Shown here piece by piece: positions 11,107-21,259 of a DNA stretch of 64,000 nucleotides. The notes beneath the pieces are model-generated. The model was not told the origin of the DNA and did no database searches. It was given only the letters and a program-made list of their open reading frames with translations. The translations under genes and the position numbers were made by a program. The stretch is taken from contig OY294044.1 in the NCBI GenBank assembly GCA_958510825.1, forward strand, positions 42,621,550-42,685,549, in the 5' to 3' direction. Within the stretch, counting starts at the first letter, position 1. Each line of letters opens with the position of its first letter. This DNA is from Brachypterus glaber. Taxonomy: Eukaryota; Arthropoda; Insecta; Coleoptera; Kateretidae.

Positions 11107-11838
11107 CAGCCTGTTCCAGAACTCGCGTACCGAAATTTAAGAGGTGATTCTACAACCAAAAAATATGAAAAAAGTTTCTATAAAGGTTGGTCCAGAAATG
11201 AGCCCTAAGGGAGCTATGGCCCTTCGAAGATTACGTATTGAATGGGGAACAAAAAAAAGCACCGGTAAAATTTTAATGCTGCAGGGTGATTCTTCATTTA
11301 AAACTGAGCAAAAAAGTATTATACACCAAAACACCTAAATTTAATATTAAAGGAGTAATAGCCTTTTAAAAAGTAACGTTTTTGGTGGCACAAAATGTTA
11401 CTTCCTCTTAATTGCATTTTTTTTTGATAACGGTTGCTCCTACAGTCTTACACTATATGATATTTTATATGTATTTTTACTCTAGAAATCTATATTTTTT
11501 ACAACAAATCCAAAAAACATACACATAGAAAAGTTTGGGGCAAAAATGTTTTAAGCCTCATATATTTTGTCCGTCTGGGCACGCCTCTGGATAAATTAAA
11601 AAAATAAATTAACATAAACTTATTGCCCTTATTAATACTAGTATACATGCAAAAGCTCGCCGCTCTAGCTTAAACGGTACCCGAGTTATTAATTAAAAAC
11701 CTTATTTTTATTACAATTTTAAAGGGCCCTAGATCCCTTAGGGCTCATTTCCGGACCAACCTTTATAGGAACTTTTTTTATATTTTTGGATCTAGAATCA
11801 CCTCTTAAATTTTGGCATGCCAGTTATGGATCACCCTG
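11107..11838. mobile_element. Foldback element of the CAGGGTG / AGGGAGCTA family, copy A
   Basis: The left end reads CAGCCTGTTCC, then TTTAAGAGGTGATTCTACA and CCCTAAGGGAGCTA. The right end repeats these inverted, finishing TTTTGGCATGCC, GATCACCCTG. Both ends sit in TATATA runs, consistent with a TA target. The interior has inverted pieces but no long open frame. Confidence 0.75.
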
Positions 11839-11850
11839 TATATATATATA

Positions 11851-13015
11851 CAGGGTGTTCCAAACTCCCGCAGATAAATTTTAGAGGTGATTCTATATAC
11901 AAAAATAAGAAAAAAGGTTCCTATAAAGGTTGGTCCAAAAACCAGCCCTAAGGGAGCTAAGTTTGGTAGAAACCGTCAGGGACAAAGCTTATTTTTTGAG
12001 GGAGCTGAGCCCCCCTAGATTTTTTTCTGGTTACGGTCCTGCTACGGCCCTTCTAAGAGTGCCCCTAAAAAAGAGTTTTTATTTGATATATGATAGGCTA
12101 TCATTTTATGTAATTTTTATTTGGTAATTTTAATCAGGGACGTGCAAAATGGGGGGGCTATATCACTTTTTTGCCCCAAACTTTTTTATCTGTATTTGTT
12201 TTGACAGTTTCTCAATCAAATATAATTCTTTAGTAAAAAATATATAAAAAAGGTACTTCTAGTGTAACACCATAAAACCAACCCTTTTCAAAAAAATTGC
12301 AGTTAAAAACATTTAAATAGATATTTTCACGTTCTGAGCATCAAAAATAGGAACTAATAATTGCGCCAATAAAAATATTAATATTTCAGGGCAATTCAGC
12401 ATTAAAAACTATAAATAAAGTTCCTATACACCTAGGTTCGAAATTCAGTTTTAAGAGTACCAGGTCTTAAAAAGCAACCGAAATCGAAAGTAACCCTTCC
12501 TAAGTGGACGTAGCTCCCTTAAAATCCATTTGTGTATGGTAACTTTTTTTATAATTTTTAATGTAGAATCGCTTTGCATTATTCAAATTTTTATTCGCGC
12601 TATTTTTGATTCTCAGAACGTGAAAAGATCTCTTTAACTGCAATTTTCTCGAAACGGTTAATTCTACGGTGTTATACTGAGTACCTTTTTTTATATATTT
12701 TTAACTAAAAAATCATATTGTATTGAGAAAATGTCAAAAACAAAATAGAGATAAAAATGTTTGGGGCAAAAAAGTGGCATAGCCCCCCCATTTGGCAAAA
12801 TTATAGCCTTTATCAATGTTAAGGCATGTGCAAAAATTCGTTATTGTGGTTAGTAGGGTAAAAGAGACAATAAAACCTCTTTTTTAGGGGCACTCTTGGA
12901 AGGGCCGTAGCTCCCTTAGGGATCGTTTCCGGACCAAGCTTTATAGGAACTTTTTTTCTTATTTTTGTATGTAGTCACCTCTAAAATATCTCTAAGCAAA
13001 TTCTGGAACACCCTG
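11851..13015. mobile_element. Foldback element of the CAGGGTG / AGGGAGCTA family, copy B
   Basis: This element starts CAGGGTGTTCCAAACTCC, 12 bp after copy A ends, separated only by TATATA. It folds on itself almost completely: GTGCCCCTAAAAAAGAG pairs with CTCTTTTTTAGGGGCAC-like sequence at 12877-12893, and ATTTTCACGTTCTGAG (12328) pairs with CTCAGAACGTGAAAA (12613). Arms are about 500 bp around a centre near 12435. It ends GGAACACCCTG. No coding potential was seen. Confidence 0.8.
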
Positions 13016-13130
13016 TATATATATTATTTTTTTCTGGATACCCCATATATCCAATAAAAAAATTAAGGTCACAGCCCCGCCATTTTGAAAGAAAACATTC
13101 TGATTTTTTTTTACGTTATTTATTTAAGTA

Positions 13131-14639
13131 CTAACACCCAATAGTTGACACTACCCCAATAGTTGACAGTTTTAAATAATACAACCTAATATAAGATTAC
13201 ATTACATTTATTGAGGCGAAATAAATAATAAATGGGCACCTAGTACCATCTAGTCTTTTAAGACAAGTGCTAAGAAATTGGGTGTTTTTAATTTTCAGTA
13301 TTTAGTGAATAATTCGTATTTATGCATGCTAATCTTAATTACAGGCTTTTATGGGTTCAAATCAAACTTTTTCTGATTATTTACAACTCAATAAGACAGT
13401 TTTAGCTTTTTACATAGGGGGTGTCAACCACTAGATTAAAAAATCAACAAATTTCAATAGTTGACAGCTAATTTTACGGCTCGTGGGGATCGTTTAAAAT
13501 ACTGTATTATACACCTCAGGGTGACCACAGGTTTTTTCAAATTAAGATTCCCTCATTTTTTTCTGATTCTTCCCTGATTTTTTCATGATGCTTTCTTGAT
13601 TCTTCTCTGAACTCCCTGATAAAAATTAAAAATTTTCCTTGATTTTAGTACAGATCATAAACGTAGAGATACAAAAAAAGTTTTTGAAGCCAATATTCGT
13701 AAAAAATTTGAACATCCTGTTTTATTTTTTAGTTATGATTTTTTATTTTTTTCAACTTTTTTTTCTGTAAAACTGATCTATGGATTGGTAGAACTCTATG
13801 AATAAAAACTTGTTTTAGTAATAGTTTATCATGTACACCACAGCTTTTTTTCAGTTTCCCTGATTTTTTACAGTTGATCAAATTACCTAACTTTTCCCTG
13901 ATTTCCCTGTTTTCCCTGATCTGTGGACACCTCCACATTTAATTAAGATCTAAATGTGGATGGGTGTTTTAAGATAAAATGAATTAATTTTTTTTATAAT
14001 TCCAATAAAAAAATAAAATATAACAAAGTATTTTAACTAAAATGCTCATCTCTTATTTTTCGTATTTTGCTAAGAACTTCACTTCAGTTTTGTAAGTTAT
14101 TGTACAATTCTGGTTAACCTCTAGTCGCAAAGCATTTAAAAATCAGATAAGATTTAGAGCTTTAAAGTTAATAGGAAATTTTATGTCAACTATTGGTTAA
14201 AATACTGTCAACTATTGGTGCTTTGATATCGTTTTGTAAAACTTGATGAATTTAAATAAAAATATAACTTTACTGGCATTCTTTTTAATAAAAACACTAA
14301 TTTATAAGTTACATTTTTAAAGCATTATGCTTTTAAAGTAATATTTCTTTTAAAATAAAAGAAAAATATGTTTTGTCGACTATTAGATATGTTATATGTC
14401 AACTATTGGAAATTAATTTATTACCCCTGTCAACTTAACAATTTTTACAGGGTCTACAAAAAAATTAAAAATATTTGTTTGTATTATCACATTCAAACAT
14501 TTTGGTACTAATATAAAAAGAAAACATCTAACTAAACACATGTATTCAATAAAATATAAAAAAAAATTATTAGATAAAATTTTAATTAAAAAACATTATA
14601 GAATTTTTCTTAGACTGTCAACTATTGGGGGTTTTACCT
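13131..14639. mobile_element. Motif-array element A (GTTGACA/TGTCAAC)
   Basis: Flanked by TA at 13129-13130 and 14640-14641. The right terminus reads TGTCAACTATTGGGGGTTTTACC; the left is a degraded inverted copy, CTAACACCCAATAGTTGACA. The motif CCAATAGTTGACAG and its reverse complement recur at about 13137, 13154, 13453, 14184, 14206, 14373 (mutated), 14397 and 14616, with weaker copies at 13421 and 14428. It sits inside the right arm of the 10404-14850 element. The uninterrupted left arm shows the empty site with a single TA. No transposase is present and the superfamily is unassigned. Confidence 0.75.
13507..13937. mobile_element. CAGGGAAATCAGGGAA-type repeat inside element A
   Basis: Starts CAGGGTGACCACAGG and ends CCCTGATCTGTGGACACC, with many internal TTTCCCTGATTT repeats. 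The same family occurs in the other orientation at 55850-56280. It has no coding capacity of its own. Confidence 0.6.
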
Positions 14640-15059
14640 TATCCCTTTATATAGTGCCGCATTAAAAAGATTTAAATAAAAAATCCTTCGCCCTTAAAAA
14701 AAAAAGCTAAAGAAACATATATTTTTAAAGCGATCTCTAGATTTTTTCAAAAATTCTGAAAAAATCAGGGATGATACTCTTGCCGCAATGAACAAATTTA
14801 AGGGGTACGACCTCCAAATTTTTTTATTTGAAATTTTAGTGGGTTACCCTAGTGCATATCTAAGAAAATTATATTTATCCAATACATACAGATAATGAGA
14901 CAATTACCAGCTTTATTTTAAATAGATAAACTCAATAATAACCCCCGCGTGGGTTTTACTTTATTGAGTGGATAATTATTTATTTTACCCACTCAACTGT
15001 CACTTGTCAAATTATTTTCTTGTAAATGTTATTAATATTTTTAATAAAAATATGAATTC

Positions 15060-15260
15060 CTAAGCTATTTATTGGATAAAACCTTGTATGGCACTCATGG
15101 GTAAATCGATATTGCCCTCTCGAAAATTAACCTGACGCCTCGCAGGTAAATTTTCTCATGGGCAATATCTTACTTTACCCACTAGTACTATAAATAACTA
15201 TTATTGTTTAATATAATATATTATTATATCTATTATGTAATAATATATTTTTTTATTTTA
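15060..15260. mobile_element. Hairpin MITE (GGGCAATAT family), copy 1
   Basis: Around 15091-15189, ATGGGTAAATCGATATTGCCC pairs with GGGCAATATCTTACTTTACCC. The inner GAAAATTAACCTG pairs with CAGGTAAATTTTC around a short GC-rich loop (ACGCCTCG). The flanking AATAGTTATTTATAGTACTAG is shared, inverted, with the copy at 21260-21445. Confidence 0.65.
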
Positions 15261-15317
15261 AATATTGCAACCCCCGGTAAATGAAAACCAAAAGACAGGC
15301 GTCTGTTTATTACATAC

Positions 15318-15615
15318 CTCGTGATTTTTGACCTAGTCCTCTATCTAAAGCCATAAAAATCCTGTCTATTAAAAAATCATCAGTCATGTCCAGAGTTTTG
15401 TGCAAAACATCCCGAAACTGTGCCCTGGTCACTCCAGGCGACTTCTCCGGGTTATCCTTCTGAAGTTTGTAATAAAATATGAGAAGACATTCAATTTCTG
15501 TTTGATCAAAATGAAGACCTTTTGTCAAACGTTTTATAAGCTTGTCGTTTTTCTTCTTAAATCGAGTTTCTTCCATAGGATCCATTGAAGAATCCAAAAT
15601 TACACCAAATCCCAT
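15318..15615 (-). CDS. CLXN: Calaxin (EFCAB1-like), exon 1 with start codon
   Basis: This exon encodes residues 1-99 and the first base of codon 100. The start is the first ATG of the frame in a strong context (A at -3, G at +4); Met11 and Met14 are possible alternatives. The KLIKRLTKGLHFDQTEIECL segment and the following LLIFYYKL, then FRDVLHKTLDMTDDFLIDRI, align with the N-terminal helices of calaxin (FNKFEVNCLINLFYDL, FRNILHVTFGMTDDMIMDRV). The first EF-hand loop, which spans the exon junction at about residues 91-107, has lost its acidic ligands (DRGLGQKSRGTNAF in place of a DxDxDG loop), so it should not bind calcium. The human family member has 211 residues; this model has 228. Upstream at 15806-15820 there is only half of an RFX X-box-like motif (AGCAAC on the minus strand), too weak to call. 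Confidence 0.92.
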
Positions 15616-16060
15616 GTTGGAAAGATTTTTTTAAAAACCGTTTTTAACAAATATAAAAAATATCAATTTTGACAGTTTTGTGTTATTATGGCATAAAACA
15701 TTAAAGGTACTGACAGATTATTAGATCTTTGAGGTTATACACTTTAGACAAAGTAGCTATTTAATACTAAATAAGTAAAGAGGAATACCTTCGTCGTTTT
15801 TATAGTGGTTGCTAAGCTTTTGTTTGATCATTACTTTTAAATATCTATATTGCGTTGGGAATGAAGCGCATATTCTATCCGCAATTATTCGTTTTAAAAT
15901 CAATTAAATATGGTTACTGAGGCGTATTTTACTCTTTATAGCTCTCGAGCTCCAAGAGTACTATTATGTACAATACGAGGATTTTATAATGTCCAAAATG
16001 CTCAAAAATTACACTAGTTCAAAAATTCTTACATACCAATGGTTTTTATCGAATTTTGGA
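15616..16060. other. Upstream region of calaxin
   Basis: AT-rich sequence that should contain the calaxin promoter on the minus strand. No convincing TATA box or complete ciliary X-box was recognised. Confidence 0.35.
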
Positions 16061-16064
16061 GAAC

Positions 16065-16480
16065 TTTTAAAACATATGTCTGTCTGTCGGTCCGTCTATC
16101 CGTCCATCCATCTGTCAGTCCGTCTGTCCCATATTTGGTGTAAAAGATAACTCAAGAACCGATTATCTGATTAACATAAAAGTTTTAGGAAAGCAGGTTC
16201 CATGAGGGGAAGAACCCTATTGTTTGGACTTCCCTTAAAGAGTAAAAAATTTACAGGGGGTACAACTTGGTATGGGTGCCTTTTGGAATACGTAAAATCG
16301 ACACACCTGTGAAAATAACAGTTCAAGGTTATATTTTGATAACTTTTAAACCCCTCGACTATTTGTTAAGAGGGGTATTATACTAAAATAGGGGGGGGCT
16401 TTTTTAAATGGAAATGGGGGTTGTGTGACACATAATTTTTAAGCAAACAAAATACTGTATTTAATTAAATAAAGAATTGA
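16065..16480. repeat. Dispersed GTCC-run repeat
   Basis: A run of GTCTGTCGGTCCGTCTATCC type is followed by AACTCAAGAACCGATTATCTG. The same layout recurs near 20065, 30515, 38885, 41880, 53080 and 55575. Downstream, TTTAAATGGAAATGGGGG and GTGTGACACATAATTTTTAA form a second dispersed block, also seen near 22000, 24230, 44270 and 53500. Confidence 0.55.
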
Positions 16481-17639
16481 CCATATAATTTTTTATTTTT
16501 TAAATACAAGATTTTAATTTTTTTTTTGTAAAATTTTATTTATATCATTTAAAATTAGTATAAAATTATAATGTACGTATTTGCATCATGAAATAAACCA
16601 TTTTTCAAAAATTATTTGAGTTTTTTTAGGCAATTCTAACAAAAAAATCATATTTTCAATGCTATAATTAACCCATAAATAAAAAATATGTGAGCAAATA
16701 GAGAATTTTATAAGCTTTGAAATAATGTGTTCTAAATTTCAAATCGATATCTTCAATCGTTAAAAAGTTAAGAGGGGGTGACTTTTGGACGGCTCTTTAT
16801 ATATTTTGCATTAAATAAAAAATACAGCCCTGTCTGATAGAGCTTATCCGTTTCGTTTAATTTTAACACTAAATTCATTTATTTAAAATTAGAATAAAGA
16901 GATAAAACGTTTTAGTGATAGCTACAGCAAGACGAGTAAGCTTTCTACGTTATTTATTAAGTTTCCTTCTTTAATAAGAGACAAAATTTCGGATATTAAA
17001 TTTTCTTTACACAGTTCATAGCCGGCAGCATCATAGTTCAGTCAAATAACGAGGAATTCCTATGTTGAAATTACAATAAATGCACAAGGGCTGGTTTTTT
17101 AAAGAGGTGTTTGTTCTGTTACCATTCAATACTATAGTATTAAATGGTAACAGAACACCCCTGTTCGTTTTTCAGTGGGTGATTTTTGTAAGGAATGTCC
17201 ACTATCTTGAATTTTAGGGAGGAGTTCCGTTATCTCGCTAAATATGCATCTTACGATAAAATACATATAACTAATTTTGTTGTTGTTTTTTTTTTGGAAA
17301 TTTTCAACAACCCTTGTTTGGAATTTTTTTTTATATACTAATAACAATCCATTTATAAATATTCAAAAATAGCCATGTTGGGGGTGAAATTAATTGTTTA
17401 GATTTTTTAGCCAAATTATTCATCAGACGATAAAGTGGTTATAAGAAAACTTATACAATAGGTCAAGTAATAGCGTGTCACCTATAACGTAGTCGGTAAG
17501 AGAGAGGGCCCTCCTTTTATTTCGAGGATGTAGTTTACTTCCTGAAGGGCAATGCTTTATAAATAGAAACTCTTTCTGAACCCTATTTTTAGTGAACTTA
17601 AACGTTTTAAAACATGAGTGCTGCGTGTCTTCTATTCTT

Positions 17640-18150
17640 ATCCAAAAGGTCCTAAAATTACCCCTACAGCAGTTGCAAAGTCGAGGACATTCTTCAACAA
17701 GTGAGTGAAACGATTCTCGAAAACTAAAATTTTGACGACTTACTAGATCTTGGCATAACAGGAAAAGTGTCGGCTAAGCAAGAAAAATCATTTTAAAATG
17801 TTTTCTGAGAATCCTCAATTAACTCTGCGATAAGGGGTGAAAATACTGATTCAGAAGGATTTGGATATTTCGATTGAACAATTCGTACTCATCTCCGGGC
17901 CCATGATTTGAAATGGCAAAGTGCAATAAAGAAACCTTTGTTGAGTGAAAAACAGAGAAAAACGACTCTCGTGGATCAAGGAAAACATCGATCGAGATTG
18001 ACCGTCCCAGTCGCTCGACGCAAACCCCATCAAGCTAAAGCTTCGCGGGAAAAAGGTATACACATTAGAGCAGCTGTCGCGAGACTCGGACAATTAAGAT
18101 GCCAGTCGATCACTGACGCCATGGCGCGCGATCCAATGGGGACTGGATGA
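17640..18150 (+). pseudogene. Degenerate Tc1-like transposase
   Basis: Several frames carry pieces of a Tc1-type transposase. FSENPQLTLR resembles the KNPRLTSREIA block of the DNA-binding domain. TIRTHLRAHDLKWQSAIKKP then LLSEKQRK resembles the TVRRRLREAGLxxxxxxKKPLLSxKNxKKRL linker. The next part (LSWIKENIDRD) corresponds to LxFAKEHxDW before the first catalytic Asp. The first catalytic motif, WSDESKF, is not recognisable and the catalytic C-terminus is missing. Frameshifts and stops show a long-dead copy. Confidence 0.7.
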
Positions 18151-18164
18151 GTTCCTAAGTTAAT

Positions 18165-18240
18165 TGCATTTATTTATTTATTTGTTATATACTACAAAGT
18201 CATGGAGAGCCCCAAATAAGCTTCATTGATTGTGCATTGA
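18165..18240 (-). mobile_element. LINE 3' tail (GGCTCTCCATGA family)
   Basis: On the minus strand GCTTATTTGGGGCTCTCCATG is followed by a run of AAATAAATAAATAA. It matches the plus-strand copy at 45232-45312. Confidence 0.6.
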
Positions 18241-18584
18241 TCTATCATTTATTGACTGTAAATTAATCTAAAAAAAAATAGTATAAATAAATTCTTAAAT
18301 AAACAATGATAGAATTATAGCGTAATTAATACCACAACATAGCACAACTACAAATTGTACTATATTATATTACTAAGCATGACATAACATAAAATTGGTT
18401 GTTGTATTTATTACAATTTTATGTTGTTTACCTCTTAATTCTACAACTAGTTGTTGTATCGCATAACATATTTACGTTATAACATATTACAAAATATGGT
18501 TGGCGCCAACAACAACAACAACATTTCTATCAGTGCGTGATATGCTCTTACTTGACCGACTCTAGGTCTTGAAATACTCATATA

Positions 18585-18790
18585 ATATATGAATAATATA
18601 TAAATTTTTATAAGTGCTACGCAGGGTGCAACTTGCCCTCTGTAACCGTACCTAAATACTTTTATTATGAACATTCCTAATAATATTAGGAATGTTCATA
18701 ATATAAGTATTTAGGTACGGTTACAGAGGGCAAGTTGCACCCTGTGTAGCACTTATAAAAATTTATAATATATTCATTTATATACATATA
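18585..18790. repeat. Near-perfect palindrome with about 95-bp arms
   Basis: GTGCTACGCAGGGTGCAACT, continuing TGCCCTCTGTAACCGTACC, is repeated inverted as GGTACGGTTACAGAGGGCA, then AGTTGCACCCTGTGTAGCAC. The arms meet at the fully symmetrical centre CCTAATAATATTAGG (18682/18683). Only a few mismatches separate the arms, so the structure is young. Confidence 0.85.
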
Positions 18791-19751
18791 TGAAACCCTT
18801 TTATTCTCCGATGAATAATTTGGCTAAAAAACCAATTTTACCACCAACATGACTATTTTTGAATATAACTGGATTGTTATTATTATAACAAAAAAATGGT
18901 TTTCACAAAAATTGTTGGAAATTAGTTTCTTAACAAAATTGGTAATATGCATTTTTATCGTAAAATACACATTTAGTAAGATACCCCGTACGCAAATTAC
19001 AGGGTGAAAAACTAACAGGAGTGTTCTGTTACTATCCACTACTACCCTTTAAAATATCAGCCCGTGTACATTTATTGCAATTTACGTTTATTATTTGACT
19101 GGACTATCATGCCAGCAGCTATTCAACGTTTAATTTGCGTACAATACGGACTATTCACATACACAGTATGTATAAAGCTGGCACTATTTATTAGATATTG
19201 TCTAATTAACACTTTTGTTTTAAATCGTTTAGCGAGTAAACACAAAGAATGTCTTTGAATGGTTATATAAAGTATACAAAGAAAATTAAGAAAAAAAAGA
19301 TCTTTAGTATTTGAAAAAAAAGAAGCAATTAACGTTTAAAAAAATGTAGTAGGATCTAAAAATTACAAGATTTTTTCTTTTGAAAAAAATATAAATTTTA
19401 GATCTAGAGCTCTAGATAGTAAAACAAACAGAATGTGCAAACATGTTTTTTTTGCTTAAAATTTCTGTATTTTGCTTTTTGTGTTTTAAGAAAAAAAAAA
19501 ATAAATCCTGGCCCATTTACCCCATCAGCTTCACTAAATCATAATTTTTCTACAACAAAACTGATTATTACATTAAATTTTACGTAAAAAGTATTTGAAA
19601 GAAAAACCGATAAAAAATGTTGTGAGATTTAATTAAAATTTATACAGGAAAAAATTTAAACATTGTTTTTAAAAAATGTTTTTTTTTTATGAAACATTTA
19701 TTGTTTGATAACAATTCTTCCTCCGTTATATGTGGTATACCATACCACTGG

Positions 19752-19804
19752 TATAGTAAATTAATAAGAGCCACTATTATAGTGGCTCTTATTAATTTAC
19801 TATA
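19752..19804. repeat. Perfect 53-bp hairpin
   Basis: TATAGTAAATTAATAAGAGC and the adjoining CACTAT are mirrored exactly on the other arm, leaving almost no loop. It could form a cruciform. No function is visible. Confidence 0.85.
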
Positions 19805-20064
19805 ATAGTAGTATACGATGTAGTATATGTATATTATCAAGTACCAAAAAAATATCCGTATCCGCTGAAGAACATTGGTGGATGGCCCCAGTTAACACAA
19901 ATATATATTTTTTGTTAAAATGTTCACTTATTATATTATTCACAGCTCCTGCGCTAGAATAGGATTTTAAGGTAGTTTCGAATTTTCCAAAATCGCCAGA
20001 AAACGTCCTAGACAAAAAAATTCTGGATACAAATGTGTTTCATGAACAAATAAGAAACTTTGAA

Positions 20065-20145
20065 AATTTCCGTCTGTCCGTCCGTCCGTCCGTCCGTCCG
20101 ATGACACGATAAATCAAGAAGGAATAATCTAATCGATTTGAAATT
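20065..20145. repeat. Dispersed GTCC-run repeat
   Basis: Five consecutive GTCC units (within 20075-20100) are followed by GATAAATCAAGAAGGAATAAT, the same layout as at 16075-16160. Confidence 0.6.
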
Positions 20146-21259
20146 TCAGGAAAAATCAAGTTTTATATGAGGAAGATACCCATTTTTTTTTGAAAGTAAT
20201 CCCTCCAAAAACAAAAAGGTAAGGGCGGTTAAACTTTTAAAAAAATCGAAAACAGCTAAAAGAAAACTCCGATTAACGTAACTTTTTTAGGAAACATTAC
20301 ATTTACTATAAGGATCAATTCTACTAATTTTGAAAGTAATCCCCCCAAATCAAAAAATTATAATTTTTAATGTTTTTTTCATTTTTTTTTTGTTTTTGCA
20401 AAAAGAAAATACTTAAATACCCCTTGTTACTATTATTCGGGTATTTACTGAAATATTTAGTGAGAACCCGTTCTGAATATACGCATATTGTTTGACACAC
20501 GGTTTTAAGGCTATAAAGAGAATGTGAAAAAATGAGAAAGCAATAATATTGTATATAGTATACTGCTGCAATATACTTGAATATAAAATCTAACTAGTCT
20601 TAATCGAAGCGTTTTTTGCTCATAAGCCCCCTTTCCTCGTAGCTTTCTTACCGTGTGTCAAACTGTATTACTAAATACAGGTTTTCATACATCTTAATGT
20701 TTAGCTAGCAAAAATTAAAAAAAAATAATATTTTCAGTTTTGGTTTTACCTATATTTTGAAAAATCAGAGGACAAATGTTTGTGGAATTGAATCAAACCT
20801 CAAAAAAACATTTTTTTAATAACGGTTTTGCTGCGGTTTCGGTTTGGCGCAAAAAAAATGGATTAGGATTCGATTTTGGTCCGGGCACTTTATTTTGAAT
20901 CCAATCCTAAAATGGTTTAAAAGCGGTCGGCCCGGATCGCTGCCAGTCGCTCCCTTATATACGCTTTATGATAATTTAAGGAAAACAATTGAAAATACAT
21001 TACTCCAAAATGGTTAAATTTGTTAAGAACTTAAATTAGAACCGTTCTAAGACAATTTGAGTGTTTTACAAACAATCAAATAGTCAGAGAAATTTCGCCT
21101 TGTAAAATTCATCTAAAATGATTTTAATTAAAAAAAAATGCTTTTTAAATTTTAATTAAAGAAATACTTTACGTTTTAAATACGAATAAAATCATCAAAA
21201 TAAAAAAAAAAATCAGTAAGGTGTTAAAATAAAAGGATTGTCCTTTATTAAAATGATTT
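20146..21259. other. Unassigned AT-rich DNA
   Basis: No coding segment was recognised. A GC-richer patch at 20820-20950 (CGGTCGGCCCGGATCGC) stands out but matches nothing known to me. Confidence 0.4.

Larger units (their letters stand above)
10404..14850. mobile_element. Large inverted-repeat element carrying nested insertions
   Basis: The left end AGGGAGACCCACCAAAATTTC and the right end GAAATTTTAGTGGGTTACCCT are inverted copies. Pairing continues inward through GAGTAAGAGTATCATCCCTGA against CAGGGATGATACTCTTGC, and through AAGGATTTTTTATTCAAATC against GATTTAAATAAAAAATCCTT. The right arm is interrupted by the 13131-14639 element and the middle by two foldbacks at 11107-13015. Removing these leaves a roughly 1 kb foldback with arms of about 450 bp. 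It has no coding capacity. Confidence 0.75.
3196..15317 (-). other. Calaxin intron 1, 12.1 kb, filled with transposons
   Basis: The donor on the minus strand reads CGAG|GTATGT at 15317 and the acceptor TTTTACAG at 3196. Exon 1 contributes 298 coding bases and exon 2 389, together 687, an exact multiple of three including stop. Most of the recognisable intron sequence is mobile DNA, with at least three levels of nested insertion between 10404 and 14850. A second in-frame GT 15 bases upstream of the donor (after CTAG) would shorten the protein by five residues. Confidence 0.85.
17136..19047 (+). mobile_element. Tc1/mariner-like transposon with about 300-bp TIRs
   Basis: The left end GGTAACAGAACACCCCTGTT (from 17145) is inverted at the right end as AACAGGAGTGTTCTGTTAC. 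Pairing continues inward: ATGCATCTTACGATAAAATAC against GTAATATGCATTTTTATCGTAAAATAC, and CAAAAATAGCCATGTTGG against CCAACATGACTATTTTTG. A degenerate Tc1-like transposase lies between the arms at 17640-18150. A LINE tail (18165-18240) and a near-perfect palindrome (18585-18790) have inserted behind it. At the left edge (17112-17157) a second inverted end abuts, forming a 46-bp palindrome. Confidence 0.75.

Noticed and set aside
10591..11338. Paired frames of 64-101 codons on both strands
   Set aside because: Shadow frames within inverted-repeat arms and foldback ends; they are not conserved between copies and have no recognisable domain.
15806..15820. RFX X-box upstream of calaxin
   Set aside because: Only one half-site (AGCAAC on the minus strand) is present; the other half does not match.
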